64,000 nucleotides of DNA from Dendrocalamus latiflorus (taxonomy: Eukaryota > Streptophyta > Magnoliopsida > Poales > Poaceae): positions 18,515,118 through 18,579,117 of the forward strand of contig CM029650.1 of the NCBI GenBank assembly GCA_017311315.1, written 5' to 3'. The first letter of the stretch is position 1; every line of letters begins with the position of its first letter. A program made the position numbers and the translations under genes. Shown one piece after another: positions 13,036-22,806 of the stretch. Under the pieces are notes generated by a model. That model saw nothing but the letters and a program-made list of their open reading frames with translations. It did not search any database and had not been told where the DNA came from.

Positions 13036-13066
13036 CCCCCCCCCCCCCCCCCCCCCCCCGCCCCCC
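13036..13066 (+). repeat. C24-G-C6 homopolymer tract
   Basis: A run of 24 C, one G and 6 C on the plus strand, so a G-tract on the strand transcribed for the D-class MADS gene. It lies about 130 bp downstream of the possible TATA box, so it would fall in the leader exon or early leader intron. It could form a G-quadruplex. Confidence 0.9.
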
Positions 13067-13200
13067 TTTGTTTCTTGGACTAGGAAAGGAGCTCCCCTTT
13101 GCTTTTCTTCAGTTAAAGTGGATTAATAGGAGCCAAGGGAAGAAAGGCAGGAAGGCAAGGAAGTGTGGTCTTCTTTGCTATCTTGCTTACCCATTTATAG

Positions 13201-14772
13201 CTATTTAGACATCTTTATATATTCTTAAAGCATTTATTGATGGCCTCTCCTTTTATCTGTACAATTTTGTGTCATTTATACAGGATAATTACCTCTACGC
13301 ATTGCCAAAGAATGTGCAAGGACTGGTGGATGTGCAGTAGTAGTGGAAGTAAGCAAACCATGAACTTAATTAAGCAACTCATTCCTTTATGTACTCCTGC
13401 AAAATTCAACTCAACTTGTCATCTTTCTTGCAAAATTTTGGTAAAACTTGGAAAGTATAGTTATATAGATGCCAACTCCAGAATTCTATTAACATATACA
13501 AATTAGACATTCATTACATACGTATTAGTCCCTTAATTATCACATGTTCAATAATACTAATTACTCCCAAAGAGGCTCTAATATAACTCTGACAAAACTG
13601 AATGTTGGTTAAAGTTTGACATGCGTACGTGGAACTTCTCAGTATTCTCCTGTCTTCCCCTTGTTTTTAATTTCCTTGTGATGGATGAATGGAGTTGCAT
13701 GAAGAGATGCATGCACAGAAAACTACACTACTCTGCATCACACTGTTTCTTTAACACAATATAGCTTATGAGTACAGCTCGTATTCAACTCACAAATTCA
13801 TTTATATTTTGATACATGCATCCATGCATCTTCTACCTGTATGCATGGCAGTTCATTCCTATGTGCAATGCAACGAAATATTTAGGTTCCTGCAATTGCC
13901 TGGCATTTCACATGAATGCAGCAAGAAATACATGGCTAGCTCTGAGAATACACATGCAATGCAATTCCAACTCCTATCCCATAGCCATTACTCAATGCAA
14001 GCGCAACCTCTTGGAATTTTCTCTCTCACTAGCTTCTAATGCACAGCATTGACTGCTAGCTGCTTGCTATGCTTGCTCCTGCTGTTAGGTTGGCAGGAGA
14101 ACATTTTTCCATCCATGCTTGTTTGAAGCTTTCAAAAGGCATGGTGTCAAAAATTCAAGAGTTTAACCTGCCAATTTGCAGCTATCTTGCACTTTGATGG
14201 TAATAGTTAGTTTTCTTCTTTGCTATCTTTGCTATCCTCTCTCTCTCTCTCTCATCATTTAATTTTCCTATTAGAAGTATGAGTGAGCTAAAGAGATGTG
14301 TGATCTACCTTAAGCAGAGGTAGCATAGCATGTCTACAACATTATTAGTACCATACAAATTATGGTTATTTGTAAACCTAGCTAGTGTTGAAACAACTGT
14401 ATTTTCGTTATGTATAGTTAATTTGCCACAATAAACTTTTTCTTGTAGTACTATGACCGGTCACAGATTCAGTCACTTGTCAGGGACAACGAGAGATATC
14501 GTATTATCATCTTATTTTTAAGGCAAAGCCAGCCAGCCTGATTACTTTTTCCTTGCCCAATGAAAATCGTTCGCGGACAGATGGAGAGAGATCGAGAGAG
14601 AGAGATGCAATGGGCAATGGGTGGTCAATGTCGATTTGCCGAGTTTAGGTCGGCAGCACCTGATCCTGCGCCGTAAGGCTTGCCACAAGCAGAACGCCGG
14701 TTTGGTGCAAAGTTTTATTTGCCCAACCACTCCACCCCTCGCCTAGCTAGATACTCGATGCACTGCACTGTG

Positions 14773-14815
<43 letters not shown>

Positions 14816-15083
14816 CAGCTTCTATCAGAATCCATGTGAAGCTGGGCTAGTGTGATCTGATCCCAGTGCAAAAAGCAATGATACATGTTGCACAGCTAAA
14901 GCTACAAGATACAAAAAGCAAAGCATACGTGTTACTTATATTATATACTGGCTCTCCTCCATTTAGATTTTTGGTAAATGGAAATGCTCTTTCATACGTG
15001 ATCGAATCACAGTTATGATATACGTGATACGATATGGTGTGATAGCACCAATTAAAGAGAAGCTTATCTAATATCACTTAAGA
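13201..15083. other. Upstream intergenic DNA of the D-class MADS gene, no gene recognised
   Basis: AT-rich single-copy-looking DNA with many TGCATGCA-type motifs around 13.7-14.0 kb. A short CT repeat occurs near 14240, and an (AG)18 microsatellite at 14776-14811 is flanked by the inverted 8-mers CTGTGTAC and GTACACAG. The short frames show no family resemblance or codon structure. Confidence 0.5.
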
Positions 15084-15470
15084 TGGTTTCAATATCTTCA
15101 ACGGAGACCTTCTGAGGCACCGGTACGTAGTGAAATTTTAAGATATACCAAAAATATAAGAAGAGGTAGAGATCGACTAAGACTAACATGGGAGGAAACA
15201 GTTAAAAGAGGTTTGAGGGAATGGAACGTACCCAAAAACTTAGCTTTGGATAGGATTGCATGGAAGTTAGCGATCCATGTATCGAAACCATGACATAAGA
15301 AGAAGGTTTAGGGATAGTGTTTTAGGCTCTCGGTTCAGATGACAGGATGTAGGACTTATTGTTTTAGCCTTGTAGTTTTATTACAAGGCTCTCGTTTATT
15401 TGATCTTGAGACGGTTTTATTCCTAGCCTAACTTAACTTGTTTGAGACAAAAAACTTTGTTGTTGTTGTG
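15084..15470 (+). mobile_element. 3' end of an L1-type LINE (5'-truncated)
   Basis: An open stretch of 69 codons from 15084 to a TGA at 15293 reads like the extreme C-terminus of plant L1 reverse transcriptases, with RRPSEAPVRSEIL, LTWEETVKRGLREWN and DRIAWKLAIHV. A 3' UTR of about 175 bp follows and ends in a TTG-repeat tail (TTGTTGTTGTTG) at 15470, the usual end of this plant L1 group. Only the last part of the element is present, as expected from 5' truncation during target-primed reverse transcription. Confidence 0.88.
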
Positions 15471-15741
15471 AAAATAATCTTTCATGGTGTGATTAAATAT
15501 GAAATGATTAATTTTCCTATGAGTAGTCTAAAAAAACTCTATAAGCAGTGATCGAGATAAATGGTTGAGCACTGTTCTCTCAAGAAAAATGATTGTGCGT
15601 TTTATTTTCGAAGTTTGAGAATCAGCCAATTATGAATGGTGATAGATGAGCATGGTTGTGGTTACACACCAAATAGGGAATACTAGAGCTTTGGGAAGCT
15701 CGAAGGGGCACTCAGAGCCTAAACTTCAAGAGTGGGAGAGG

Positions 15742-15870
15742 TGTAGAGCGTGTGTTTTGTATTCAATCTTAACTCAAGTCTATTTCTTATACCAATTGTT
15801 CTTTGTAGAGCGTGTGTTTTGTATTCAATGTTAACTCAAGTCTATTTCTTATACCAATGTTCTTTCTCCC
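15742..15870 (+). repeat. Direct tandem duplication of about 65 bp
   Basis: The segment starting GTAGAGCGTGTGTTTTG at about 15742 is repeated at about 15807 with one substitution and a 1-bp indel. Each copy ends near ATACCAATG and TTCTTT. A G13 homopolymer follows at 15889-15901. No coding meaning is seen. Confidence 0.85.
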
Positions 15871-15901
15871 CTTTGGATCCTAAGTAGAGGGGGGGGGGGG
15901 G

Positions 15902-16478
15902 CAAATATGTCATTTTCTTAGCATGACCCTCATAGGCCTACCCTCTGTGTACATGTACACCTGGACTTGCTTCTGGTGGGTCAAGTAGGCTAAGTTGGGG
16001 GCCACTCCCTAATAGTAGCCTCTCATGGTCAAGGGCTTCATAACAGGTAGGCTGAAAGCATGTACACATTTTGGCCCCCTCTGTCCCTTCAGCTCACCGA
16101 TGTGATCATTGACGTGGTCAATGAGCTCTGCTGTAGGTCTGGGCGTTGCGGTTGTTGGACATGTTGCCGTGGTGGGAGTTCTCTTCTGCTCCACTGCTTG
16201 GGCCTTAGGCTGGCTTCGTGCTGTGGGTCCCCGAGGTTGCACAGTTAGGTCGGTCCAAGTGCTGCCAATGTCTTCTTTCGAACCCCTTTTCCAAGGCTCG
16301 GTGTGCGTGGTATGGTTTTTACCACGTGTCCCGCCCTTGGGATGTCGTACCTACCTCGTGTGTTGGGCCTTAGTATGAGCCATTATCCCTACACACATGG
16401 TGGCAATCCTGCCTTGGGGATGTGGCTCGTGGTCAATCACATCGGTTGAGGCATGCACGTCACCTCAAAAGGTGCACC
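15902..16478 (-). other. Unassigned segment split from 18320-18421 by the CACTA insertion
   Basis: Moderately GC-rich, with minus-strand frames at 16009-16242 and 18231-18413 that show no motif I recognise. Since the CACTA element inserted at 16478/18317, the two flanks were once contiguous. The region may be a retroelement gag or spacer fragment, but this is not established. Confidence 0.3.
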
Positions 16479-17339
16479 CACTAATACATAAGAGGCTAAA
16501 CTGGACGCTTACATCAGGAACCGTCTGTGCTGCAAGTATCATAGACGGTTCATACGAATAACTGATTGTGGTATTTTCACAGATGGTTTTTAATACAAAT
16601 CATCTATGCTAACTTCATTATCACAGACGGTTTTTAATACAAACTGTCTGTGATAATAGCAGACATCACAGATGGTTCTTGATAAGAACCGTCTGTGATA
16701 CTTCACAGGCGGTTTGTATTAAAAATCGTCTGTGATAATGAAGTTATCATAGACGTCTTGTATTAAAAATTGTCTGTGATATGTTTCCCGCCTCACAATC
16801 CTCCAAAATTTCATAATCTCCCGCTAGATTCTGAGTAGGATTCCGTTCCGAGACATCTTTAGTAAAACGGGCATAACTGTTGCATACAGTGTCCGTTTTC
16901 GACGTTCTTGTACTCGTTGGAAAGCTAACGACGAGTCCGATCCAAAAAATGACCCACTTGCACTATTCACCATCTAAGACCCTCAAAATTGGCCATCTTT
17001 AGCCATAAATTTGTGTTACAAGTTTTTGGTTTCTATTTTTGCCCTTTTTCTTAGTCTTCCCTTTGGAATTTGGATTTTGCTTCAACTGAAAAGTTGTAGA
17101 TCTCATCGAAACCTTTCAAATGAGTATATATAAGCCATATAAAATTTGCTATTTTATCTTTTGAGACTAGTTGTTTATATTGCACCGGTATATAAAACTT
17201 TGTGATCTAATTCACAGACGATTGGTATATAGAACCGTCTATGATATTCATTTATTATAGACAATTCTAGCTACCAACCGTTTGTGATAGAGAGTATCAC
17301 AGATGGTTTGTATGTAGAACCGTTTGTGATAATCACACC

Positions 17340-17526
17340 GCTGGGCCCGTCAATCCTCCCCAGCCCAATCCTAGCCAATAGAAATCTACCAACTCTCACC
17401 CCACGGATCGTAGCTCCACCTCTCCATCTCCGCGCCAAAATTTTTCACACTCCCGCCTCTCCCTCCCCTATAAATAATCACCCAAAACCAGCCTCCTTGA
17501 CGTTCTCCTCCTTGCCCCTTACCATA
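17340..17526 (+). promoter_or_regulatory. Captured histone H3 promoter inside the CACTA element
   Basis: In order, I see CCAAT (in AGCCAATAG, near 17375), CACGGATC (17402-17409, one base from the plant histone octamer CGCGGATC), an E2F-type site in GCGCCAAAAT near 17432, and a TATA box CTATAAATA near 17468. A leader of about 50 nt then runs to the mutated start codon. The order and spacing fit an S-phase histone promoter. Activity is not known. Confidence 0.7.
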
Positions 17527-17678
17527 ATAGCCCTCACGAAGCAGACGACGCACAAATCTACAGGAGGGAAGACACCGCAGAAGCAAATAGCTACCAAGGC
17601 GATGCTCAATCAACACTGATGATGGTGGGTGTCAAAGACATCCAGCTCGTGCGCTGCATCAGGGGGGAGAAGGCCTAG
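17527..17678 (+). pseudogene. Histone H3 pseudogene with core deleted, carried by CACTA
   Basis: After an ATA codon in the start position (17527-17529), the frame reads ALTKQTTHKSTGGKTPQKQ and IATKA to 17601. This matches residues 1-24 of the H3 tail with R2L, A7T, R8H, A15T, R17Q and L20I; K4, K9, S10, K14, K18 and K23 are kept. About 30 bp later (17634-17678), in another frame, KDIQLVRCIRGEKA and a stop match the H3 C-terminus. The histone fold between them (roughly residues 25-121) is missing, and a TGA at 17617 stops the N-terminal frame. An H3-like 3' UTR with AATAAAAATGG follows to about 17.8 kb. Because promoter and 3' UTR are present, capture was from DNA, not mRNA. It cannot encode a histone. 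Confidence 0.88.
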
Positions 17679-18421
17679 GCATAGAGGATCTTTGCTTTTT
17701 CTCTGTTCTTGTTGTGTTAGCTAGATGGGTAACCTGCTCGTTGTTTTGGGATATTGTAATGGTAGGCTCTAATCTTAATAAAAATGGAATGTGTACTGTG
17801 TTTCTTACTATATTTGCTTGTTTTCAGATGGTATAGTTAGCATTTCCTAAGGTTAGCTGAAAAAAGAAAACAATTAGGTATAGAATGAACTATCACAAAC
17901 GATTTTGTGATATAAACTATCTGTGAAGGATTATCACAAATGGCTCAAACCAAAAACCGTCTGTGATACTAGCACATCACAAACTATTCTATCTACCAAA
18001 CGTCTGTGATGAAAAAAATATCATAGACGGTTCTAGCTACCAACCGTCTGTGATACTCATCCATTATAGACGGTTGGTAGCTAGAACCGTCTGTGATGTG
18101 TGAGTATCATAGACGGTTTTTGATTTGAGCCATTTGTGATAGTATTCTTCACAGACGGTTTTAGTTACAAACCGTCTGAGTTGTGATTATCACATATGGC
18201 TCACCAACCGTCTGTGATAACCTCCAATTATCACTGACTCATAAATTCAGACGGTTTAGAAAACCATCTGTGATGACTGTTCCGAACTGTCTGTGATGAC
18301 CCTTTTTGTAGTAGTGACCCTGTCCCGTTGGTATTACGACAACTTGCTGGTTTGCCTCTCAGCATTTTCTCACCGCATTCCATCTTGTTCATCTCCAATT
18401 CCACCATTTTCACTCGCGCGT

Positions 18422-21387
18422 TGCTATGACATCATAATTTCTAGTTTTATTTAATTGGATTTAATTGGATTTTTTTCTAGATTTTCTTTTCTTTTCTTCT
18501 ATTGTAGCCTAGAGAGAGATCCAGTAGAACTTGTGTTTGTTTGCATCCAATTGGCTTGATTTTATTTTGCTGAGTTCCTAGTTAATTGTAGATTTTTTTG
18601 TAAAATTTTATAATTTTTTTCTATTTTCTAAGCTTATTTGAAGATTCTAGCTTTTCTAAAAATTCTGATTTAATTTAAAATCCTTCCCTCGCTCTCAGGC
18701 CGACACGTGACCAGCCCGGATGCCCTCCCTACCGCCACGTGGTAGTATCACCGCACCTGTGCCCCTTCCGTCCTTCTCTTTGCGCGATGGCCGGATCTTC
18801 CCCCTCATCCATGTGTCACCATCTCTCTTCCCCTCCTCTCTCCCATCGACAGTTGGGGCCCACCTCCTTTCTTCCTACTCCCTTCCCTCTCTTCTCTCTT
18901 CCCCAACACCGCTGCTGAATCTTTTGCTCCTGCAATTTTGCACCATACGTGCCAAGGGATAAGCCACGCCCATTTTCGCATTGCGGGAATCCCACAACGA
19001 AAGCTCTCCCATGCGCTTTATGCCCCCAACCATCTCCTAGAATCACGCCACCCATTGAGTCCAGCGAGAAATTCCCGCTAATGTGCACCTCCCCTTGGCC
19101 TATAAAAGCCGCTCTCAGCATCACTTCAAGTCGCACCACCTTTCCCCTCTCCCAATTCGCACCCCTGAGCCCTGAGGAACCTCGGCACTGTCTTTACCCC
19201 TCTGCCGAGCCTCAGCAAACTCCGATGATTGATTCATGCCACTTCGGGCCTCCTCACGCATTGCCGATTCCACCCAAGGCTTTGTGAAGCCCTCTTTGTC
19301 CTCACTTACCCTTTCACTGAGCTTGAGCAACGTTGGAACCACCTCCTCGCCGAAGACCCGAGCAATGCCGCCGCCCTTCACGTCGCCGACTACTCTCCGC
19401 CCCTCTCCGGTAAAACCTATGTGCACCATTCTATTCCCATGCCCTTCTCTCCAATTTGTGCCCCTCACTAACTGCCGTTGTCCATTAAAATGCTGGCAAG
19501 CTTCGGTTCCCAAGCGCCACTACTGGTGACCAAGCCACGTTAGCATGTCAAAGGAACGTGGCAGCCGATGTGGCCGCCAAAAATATAAATTCCTTGCTGA
19601 CATAGTAATCATCTTTTTCTTTAGAAAAATAATTCTAGAAATTAGTTTTAATTCATTTATTTAGAATTCAAACTTCCAGGAGCTCGTTCTCCTTTATCCT
19701 AGTTCTTATTGAGCCTATTCAAAATTCTAAATTTATAAAAAATTCCAATATATCCATTTCTACCATCCTTTTAAATGTTTGGGGTTTATTTGAATTTTAT
19801 TTGAGTTTATCTTATCAATTATGTGTAGCTTGCGACGATTCTGAAGAATTTTACTTCCACGATACTCACCAGTCCACGGAGCAAGGTAAGTTACACACCT
19901 TGACCATATTGATCCTAGTTTATAAATAAAATTATATATTTTTTAAATTATTCTGCATGCATATGTTTATTCAATGTATTTGAATTCCAGTTTTCAATAC
20001 CTGGTTAATACCGACTTGTTATGACACCTTTGACATTGCAAATCCTTGTACCTTGTCACCCTAGAATAAAACTCTAATTAGTACACTAGCATTAGCTAGA
20101 ATATTTTTGTAGAACTGCTTAGCTATGCTTAGAAATAACTTTAGTATTGGGATAACATTTTTACATAAAATGATGAGTTTTAAAATGTATTTTGACTTTG
20201 ATGAGTCAAGAAGGACTATGAAATATTTGACAACAAAAATATAAAACATGGTTTAGATGTGGGCAAATGGTTAGGTGGTGGGTGTTAGCTAGCATATGTT
20301 ACTGCTCGGTGGCTAAATGTGGGTGCTAGGCACAAGGGGTATGTGGTAAGTTTGCCTAAGTCAATAAAGGACCGGATTATGAGTTACTACTATAAAATCC
20401 TATTGTACTATCATAAGGCTGGTATGAAATTATCCTGGCTAACTAATTTGTGGATCCCAACCTGAGTCTTGCTATTAGCTAAATGTGAGCATGGCTAAGC
20501 CACGAAAAGTCTTACATGGCACAAGAGGGGGCCCCGATCTGGTGGATTTCTTATTAAGATAAAACTTTAGTGGAGGCATGGCTATGTTGACAACATTGCA
20601 CTGTAAAGGCCTTGTCATGATCTCTCCACCGCACACCTAAGGAAGTGTGCTTATCGTGTGGCGATATGAGTTGATCTTATTTTGTGGGCAAAGTTGTACC
20701 ATATCTAGAGAGTGTATAAACTATCTTAGATAGCTGTGCCCACAATCATGGATATGCTAAGTATTAGACTTTGCTTTGTAAAAAAATTGCTTTACATGAA
20801 AATATTGGAATCTTTCCAGAGAAAGATGGTCTGGGTGGGATGCCCATGGTTAGGTTGGTGTTAGGTCAATGCCTGCACTAACGGTATTAATTTGTTTAAA
20901 TTATTGCCTTTACTTATTATATTAAATTCTACAATTTTCTATCTATTTACTATTTTTCTTTTAATGTTACTTTATGTTCAATTAACCCTATATGCCTTCA
21001 CTTGTCAGCCTTGCATTATTGTTGCATTTTCCGTGTAACTTGTAGAGTACATTCTATGTGCTCATCCTTGCTTAATTCTGTTTCTCAGAGGAGGATGACT
21101 TTGACTACGGTGAGGATCAAGACGAGTAGGCCGCATCTTATTGTCGTTTGCCTGTAGGCAAGCTTTTGGCTTCATCTTTTTACTACTTGTTTCCACTGTT
21201 ATTTCCTTTAATATTTAGCCAATGAGCAATATTGATGTAAACCCTGGCTATAAGGTCATACTCTTTGTTTAATAAAGGTTTGTTATTGTGCATGATATGT
21301 ACCCTTATTATCACTGTGTGCACTAGCTGATCCTGAACTAGTGCGATTAACATAGAGGATCTGAAGGCATTGTTTCGGGGTCTGGCA
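18422..21387 (+). mobile_element. Long Gypsy-family LTR (copy A)
   Basis: Begins TGCTATGACATC and ends GGGTCTGGCA, followed at 21392 by a primer-binding site. It shares order and sequence blocks with the LTRs at 35.4-39.0, 45.9-50.2 and 62.4-64.0 kb. These are a GC-rich middle with a TATA box (CCTATAAAAGCC near 19099), a segment with AGTGTGCTTATCGTG, then AAAGTTGTACCATATCT and an ATAGCTGTGCCCACAATCATGGA block, and an OH-rich downstream block. The numerous short frames at 18.7-19.5 kb are GC-rich LTR sequence, not genes. It is about 2.97 kb long. Only about 90 bp of its own internal region follows. Confidence 0.75.
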
Positions 21388-21391
21388 GAGA

Positions 21392-21404
21392 TAGTATTAG
21401 AGCC
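21392..21404 (+). other. Primer-binding site with two transitions
   Basis: TAGTATTAGAGCC matches the initiator-tRNA-Met complement TGGTATCAGAGCC at 11 of 13 positions. The differences are one G-to-A and one C-to-T, as expected from deamination of methylated cytosine in silenced DNA. It lies 4 nt after the LTR end at 21387. Confidence 0.75.
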
Positions 21405-21479
21405 ATGATGACTCTAAGATGTGACCATATATAGAATAGAACTGGTTCACCCTAAGAACTTATTTTATTATAAAATATA

Positions 21480-22806
21480 ATTTCAAAAATTTTCATAAAG
21501 ATCGGTGACATCGAAGTTAATCACCTCCACCCTAGCGTGCTTGTCCATGCCGAAGGCTACTTTGAGCTCCACTTGGCCCAATGCATTAATTGGGCTTCCA
21601 CCAAAGCCTTATAATAGGATCCCAGGCGGCTAAAGCCTACCTTGTGGGATGCCTATCCAGTCGAAGACACCGCCGAATAAGAGGTCCGCAGAGCTGCCCC
21701 CCGTCCACCAAGATCCGCCTCGCTTCGCACCCCGCAATGTTGGCCGTGACCACCTAGTCTTGGTAGGGAAGTCTACTCCTGAGGCATCGTCCATTGTGAA
21801 TGTGATGTCAGATTAGGCCCACACTGGGAGCACCTTTGCTGGGTACGCTGCAATGTGGTGTATCTGGTGAGCATAGGCCCTCCATTACCTCTTAGAAGGG
21901 AACTTGAGGGAAGGCAACTATGGTGGGGTCCTACATCAGCGGCCTCTATTTGTAGCATGCTTGGGGGTTCGGGTGGGATATGTCTCTGGAGGCTGCTATA
22001 CGTGCGCCACCATTGGTGTTCCCATGCCTTGAATGCAATCTCTGGCTACGCTTCCACGGAGCGCTATGATGGTGGGGCACTCGCACATCATGTGTTGTCC
22101 CTTTCTGTGCACCTCACACCATGCCCCTGGCCTTGCCCCCTTCCACATCAATGGCCCCCGCCCCAGGTGTAGGGACCTTGTCACTTCCTTGTTTAGGGCC
22201 CCTTTCGTTGTTTTTGGGTTGTGCCTTCTCTCTGGGATGAGGGGACAAACTTGCCCTCAGTGACAGGCCTTGCAACATCGACTTCATGTCTCACCGCATC
22301 CTCTTTTACCTTGGGGTATTCTTTCATTTTATCAAAGAGCTTGGCCACAATTTTTTATAGGCTTTCAGATGTTGTATTCTGTGAGGGGCCCTCTTGGAAG
22401 GCCTCAGATGAAGGCATTAATGATCATCATCTCATCGACATCTTTGATTTGCCATCTAACTTTCACGAAGTGCCTGAAGTACTCTTGCAGCGTCTCCCTA
22501 GGGGGTTTGCCTTATCACGAAGAGCTGGTCAGCATTGATCCACTCCGTGTAGTTGCCTTAGAAGTTGTTGTGCATGAGGTCGCGGACCAGCTTCCACGTG
22601 TACATAGAGCCAGGGGCAATCGTGAAGAACCAGGATTGTGCAACCCCCTACAGGGTGAGTGACAGTCCCTTTGCCTTCATTGAGTCGTTTCATCCCGTGG
22701 CTTTGATGACCATTTGTAGATGTGTAGGAATTTACGGGGGTCGTTGTTGCCCTTGTAGCTCTCCATCGTGGGCATCTTCAAATCCTCCAACCAAGCGCAC
22801 CGTTGA
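21480..22806 (-). pseudogene. Gypsy gag-protease fragment, minus strand
   Basis: The minus strand reads as gag from about 22.80 kb downward (LKMPTMESYKGNNDPRKFL, then PRETLQEYFRHFVKVRWQI and a DEMMIINAFI segment near 22.4-22.5 kb). It continues to an aspartic protease near 21.6-21.75 kb with the ILVDGG active-site motif followed, after a frameshift in a G-run, by SSADLLF. This motif style is typical of plant Tat/Retrosat2-like Gypsy elements. Several stops and at least one frameshift break it. RT, RNase H and integrase are absent. The opposite-strand frames here are shadows. Confidence 0.75.

Larger units (their letters stand above)
11935..13200 (-). promoter_or_regulatory. Probable leader, 5' UTR intron and promoter of the D-class MADS gene
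   Basis: Just upstream of the ATG, on the minus strand, a pyrimidine-rich tract ends TTGGTTCAG at 11951, a strong 3' splice site that leaves a 16-nt leader (11950-11935) before the start codon. AGAMOUS-subfamily genes often have an intron in the 5' UTR, so the first, non-coding exon probably lies several hundred bases further upstream. A TATA-like CTATAAAT lies at 13200-13193 on the minus strand. I could not fix the donor site of the leader intron. A cDNA would settle the structure. Confidence 0.4.
16479..18316. mobile_element. Non-autonomous CACTA (En/Spm-type) transposon
   Basis: The right end reads TTTTTGTAGTAGTG, the inverse of the classical CACTACTACAAAAA terminus. The left end at 16479 is a degenerate CACTAATACATAAGAG. 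A 3-bp target duplication, ACC, flanks both ends (16476-16478 and 18317-18319), as expected for CACTA. Subterminal regions (16.5-16.8, 17.2-17.34 and 17.89-18.3 kb) are packed with direct and inverted copies of CACAGACGGTT and its complement AACCGTCTGTG, the binding-site array type seen in this superfamily. There is no transposase. The core (17.34-17.82 kb) is a captured histone H3 gene. Confidence 0.9.

Noticed and set aside
17284..17619. The 111-aa frame as an expressed histone-like protein
   Set aside because: Its start lies in CACTA subterminal repeat, the histone ATG is ATA, and the fold is deleted. Only the last third resembles H3.
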